DNA from: an uncultured Slackia sp.
Lineage (GTDB): Bacteria; Actinomycetota; Coriobacteriia; Coriobacteriales; Eggerthellaceae
Assembly (NCBI RefSeq): GCF_934630525.1
Contig: NZ_CAKTVX010000002.1
Location: forward strand, 62,001-126,000
DNA length: 64,000 bases
Reading direction: 5' to 3'
Position 1 is the stretch's first letter; each line of letters begins with the position of its first letter. Below are positions 63,189-64,000 of this stretch, one piece after another. A model generated the notes under the pieces. It did no database searches and was not told where the DNA came from. It saw nothing but the letters and a program-made list of their open reading frames with translations. A program made the position numbers and the translations under genes.

Positions 63189-63462
63189 AACGAAGCTCCT
63201 CTCAACCATGGCGAACACGCGCAATCGAGCAAAGATGTCCTGGAAAGTGGGGCATGTCCCCTGCCGCCCATCTCGTTCAAACCAACGCGCGCAAAAAGCG
63301 AAACGCGGCAGGCTTCGATGCAGAACGAACGCCAACAAACAGCTGACCCGATCACGTGCGCATATTGTACCCATCAATGGCTTTGAACCTTGCAGAGCCA
63401 TCCCATTTTTGATAAAGTGCACCACAAATTGAAGAACATCCCGCCGCCGGGTGGGAAACCGA

Positions 63463-63526
63463 GCACTCGGATCAATCGCGACGTTAGGCCTTTGAAGCCG
63501 CGATTGGCCCGAGTGCTTTTGTTTTT
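63463..63526 (+). promoter_or_regulatory. Intrinsic terminator in a 5' leader (candidate attenuator)
   Basis: GCACTCGG (63463-63470) plus CAATCGCG (63473-63480) pair with CGCGATTG (63499-63506) plus CCGAGTGC (63509-63516), then TTTTGTTTTT. It lies about 70 bases before the ATG of the next gene on the same strand. Upstream CCGGGT near 63448-63453 can pair with ACTCGG (63465-63470), which would open the terminator. A promoter candidate is TTGCAG...17...TAAAGT, about 63390-63420. Confidence 0.6.
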
Positions 63527-63596
63527 CGAGGAAACAGCAGCCCAGGAAAGCCGCATCGAATTCCATAGCGTGAAACGAACACAGGAAGGACCCGCC

Positions 63597-64000
63597 ATGC
63601 AGAAATTCATCGCCGAACCGTCTTTTTGGGAAATTCTGCCAGAAGCTTCGATTGGAATCATGGTCGTGCGCGCCATGAAAACCGCTGACGAAGTATCCAG
63701 CGAAGACAAGGCAGCCATTGCGAGCATCCTCAACGAGGCGAATGCAGCGGCGAACCAGCACCTTACGAGTGACACCATCTCCGAAAACGAGGTCGTGGCC
63801 GTATGGCGTCAAGCATACCAGCTCTTCAAAACCAAGAAGGGAGCACGCTGCTCCATCGAGAACCTGCTCAAGCGCGTGCTCAAAGGCAACCCCGTTGGCT
63901 CAATCACGCCATCGGTCGACATTTACAATGCGATTTCGTTGAAGTACGCCCTGCCCGTTGGCGGAGAGAACATCGACGCATTCGTAGGCGACTTTCACCT
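63597..64000 (+). CDS. B3/4-domain protein (5' part; cut by window end)
   Basis: 134 codons from ATG 63597 (AGGAAGG upstream) to the edge. The sequence FIAEPSFWEILPEASIGIMV, VWRQAYQLFKTKKGARCSIE and LLKRVLKGNPVGSITPSVDI then YNAISLKYALPVGGENIDAF matches stand-alone B3/4 proteins, related to the editing domain of phenylalanyl-tRNA synthetase beta chain. Some may hydrolyse misacylated tRNA, but function is unsettled. The hairpin in its leader suggests attenuation control. Confidence 0.88.
   Translation, partial: MQKFIAEPSFWEILPEASIGIMVVRAMKTADEVSSEDKAAIASILNEANAAANQHLTSDTISENEVVAVWRQAYQLFKTKKGARCSIENLLKRVLKGNPVGSITPSVDIYNAISLKYALPVGGENIDAFVGDFH

Noticed and set aside
62649..63812. 387-residue - strand ORF extending the PPOX-like gene upstream
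   Set aside because: The extra N-terminal 208 residues are antisense to the B3/4 gene and its leader; the family-like protein starts at 63188.
1..64000. tRNA, rRNA, CRISPR array or prophage
   Set aside because: No cloverleaf-like sequence with T-arm GGTTCGA-type signature, no regularly spaced direct repeats, and no capsid, terminase or integrase genes were seen.

Overview
The window looks like chromosomal DNA of a gut-type actinobacterium of the class Coriobacteriia, most likely family Eggerthellaceae. That placement is inference from gene content: a Tat-exported FAD reductase paired with a membrane-anchored multiheme cytochrome c, a DUF3793-flavodoxin pair, GatCAB, a Rho with a long Arg/Asn-rich N-terminus, a single-chain PurL, fairly GC-rich DNA, and frequent GTG and TTG starts. 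I see no rRNA, tRNA, CRISPR array, complete insertion sequence or prophage. Most of the window is ordinary housekeeping and metabolic DNA with short accessory pieces between.

Layout. 1-2050: release-factor pair prmC (cut by the left edge) and prfA. 2167-3160: a LexA/CI-like self-cleaving repressor divergent from a tiny HTH protein, with a perfect palindrome lying on the promoter. 3347-8743: universal stress protein, then a two-gene ABC exporter with a divergent AraC regulator. 8789-12188: small hypothetical proteins, DUF523, a zinc-ribbon membrane protein and a methyltransferase carrying an in-frame tandem repeat. 12351-17202: malic enzyme, then a cytochrome/flavoprotein reductase pair with a divergent TetR regulator. 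17430-22285: Elp3, an amino-acid permease and an amidohydrolase. 22362-28723: purL, DUF3793, flavodoxin and a TetR regulator with a perfect 15+3+15 operator. 28893-35372: HtrA protease, acyl carrier protein, an MFS exporter, rho and a transaldolase-like aldolase. 35675-42773: a complete L-rhamnose operon headed by pyruvate kinase. 43026-47711: SlyD-like PPIase, two small ORFs that look like remnants, an Ltp-repeat membrane protein, a lipoprotein, and a Y-family polymerase with a YolD-like partner. 47798-51175: gatCAB. 51463-58391: recQ, ychF, a sodium-dependent transporter, truA and a MOSC protein. 58432-62461: a composite inverted-repeat element and dnaE. 62649-64000: a PPOX-family flavoprotein and, behind a transcription-attenuator-like hairpin, a B3/4-domain protein cut by the right edge.

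How genes work together. The rhamnose operon (transporter, mutarotase, isomerase, kinase, aldolase) would yield DHAP and lactaldehyde. Having pyk first places the ATP-forming end of lower glycolysis in the same transcript. The cytochrome/flavoprotein pair is a self-contained extracytoplasmic reductase for an unknown acceptor, apparently controlled by the adjacent TetR protein. The most unusual signals are non-coding. Two distant palindromes differ by base-pair-preserving changes. A roughly 350-380 bp element has nested inverted repeats and a diverged relative upstream of gatC. A long hairpin sits between prmC and prfA. A T-run hairpin precedes the last gene. Several housekeeping enzymes (PrmC, Elp3, a Trm9-like methyltransferase, Rho) also carry low-complexity insertions or extensions.
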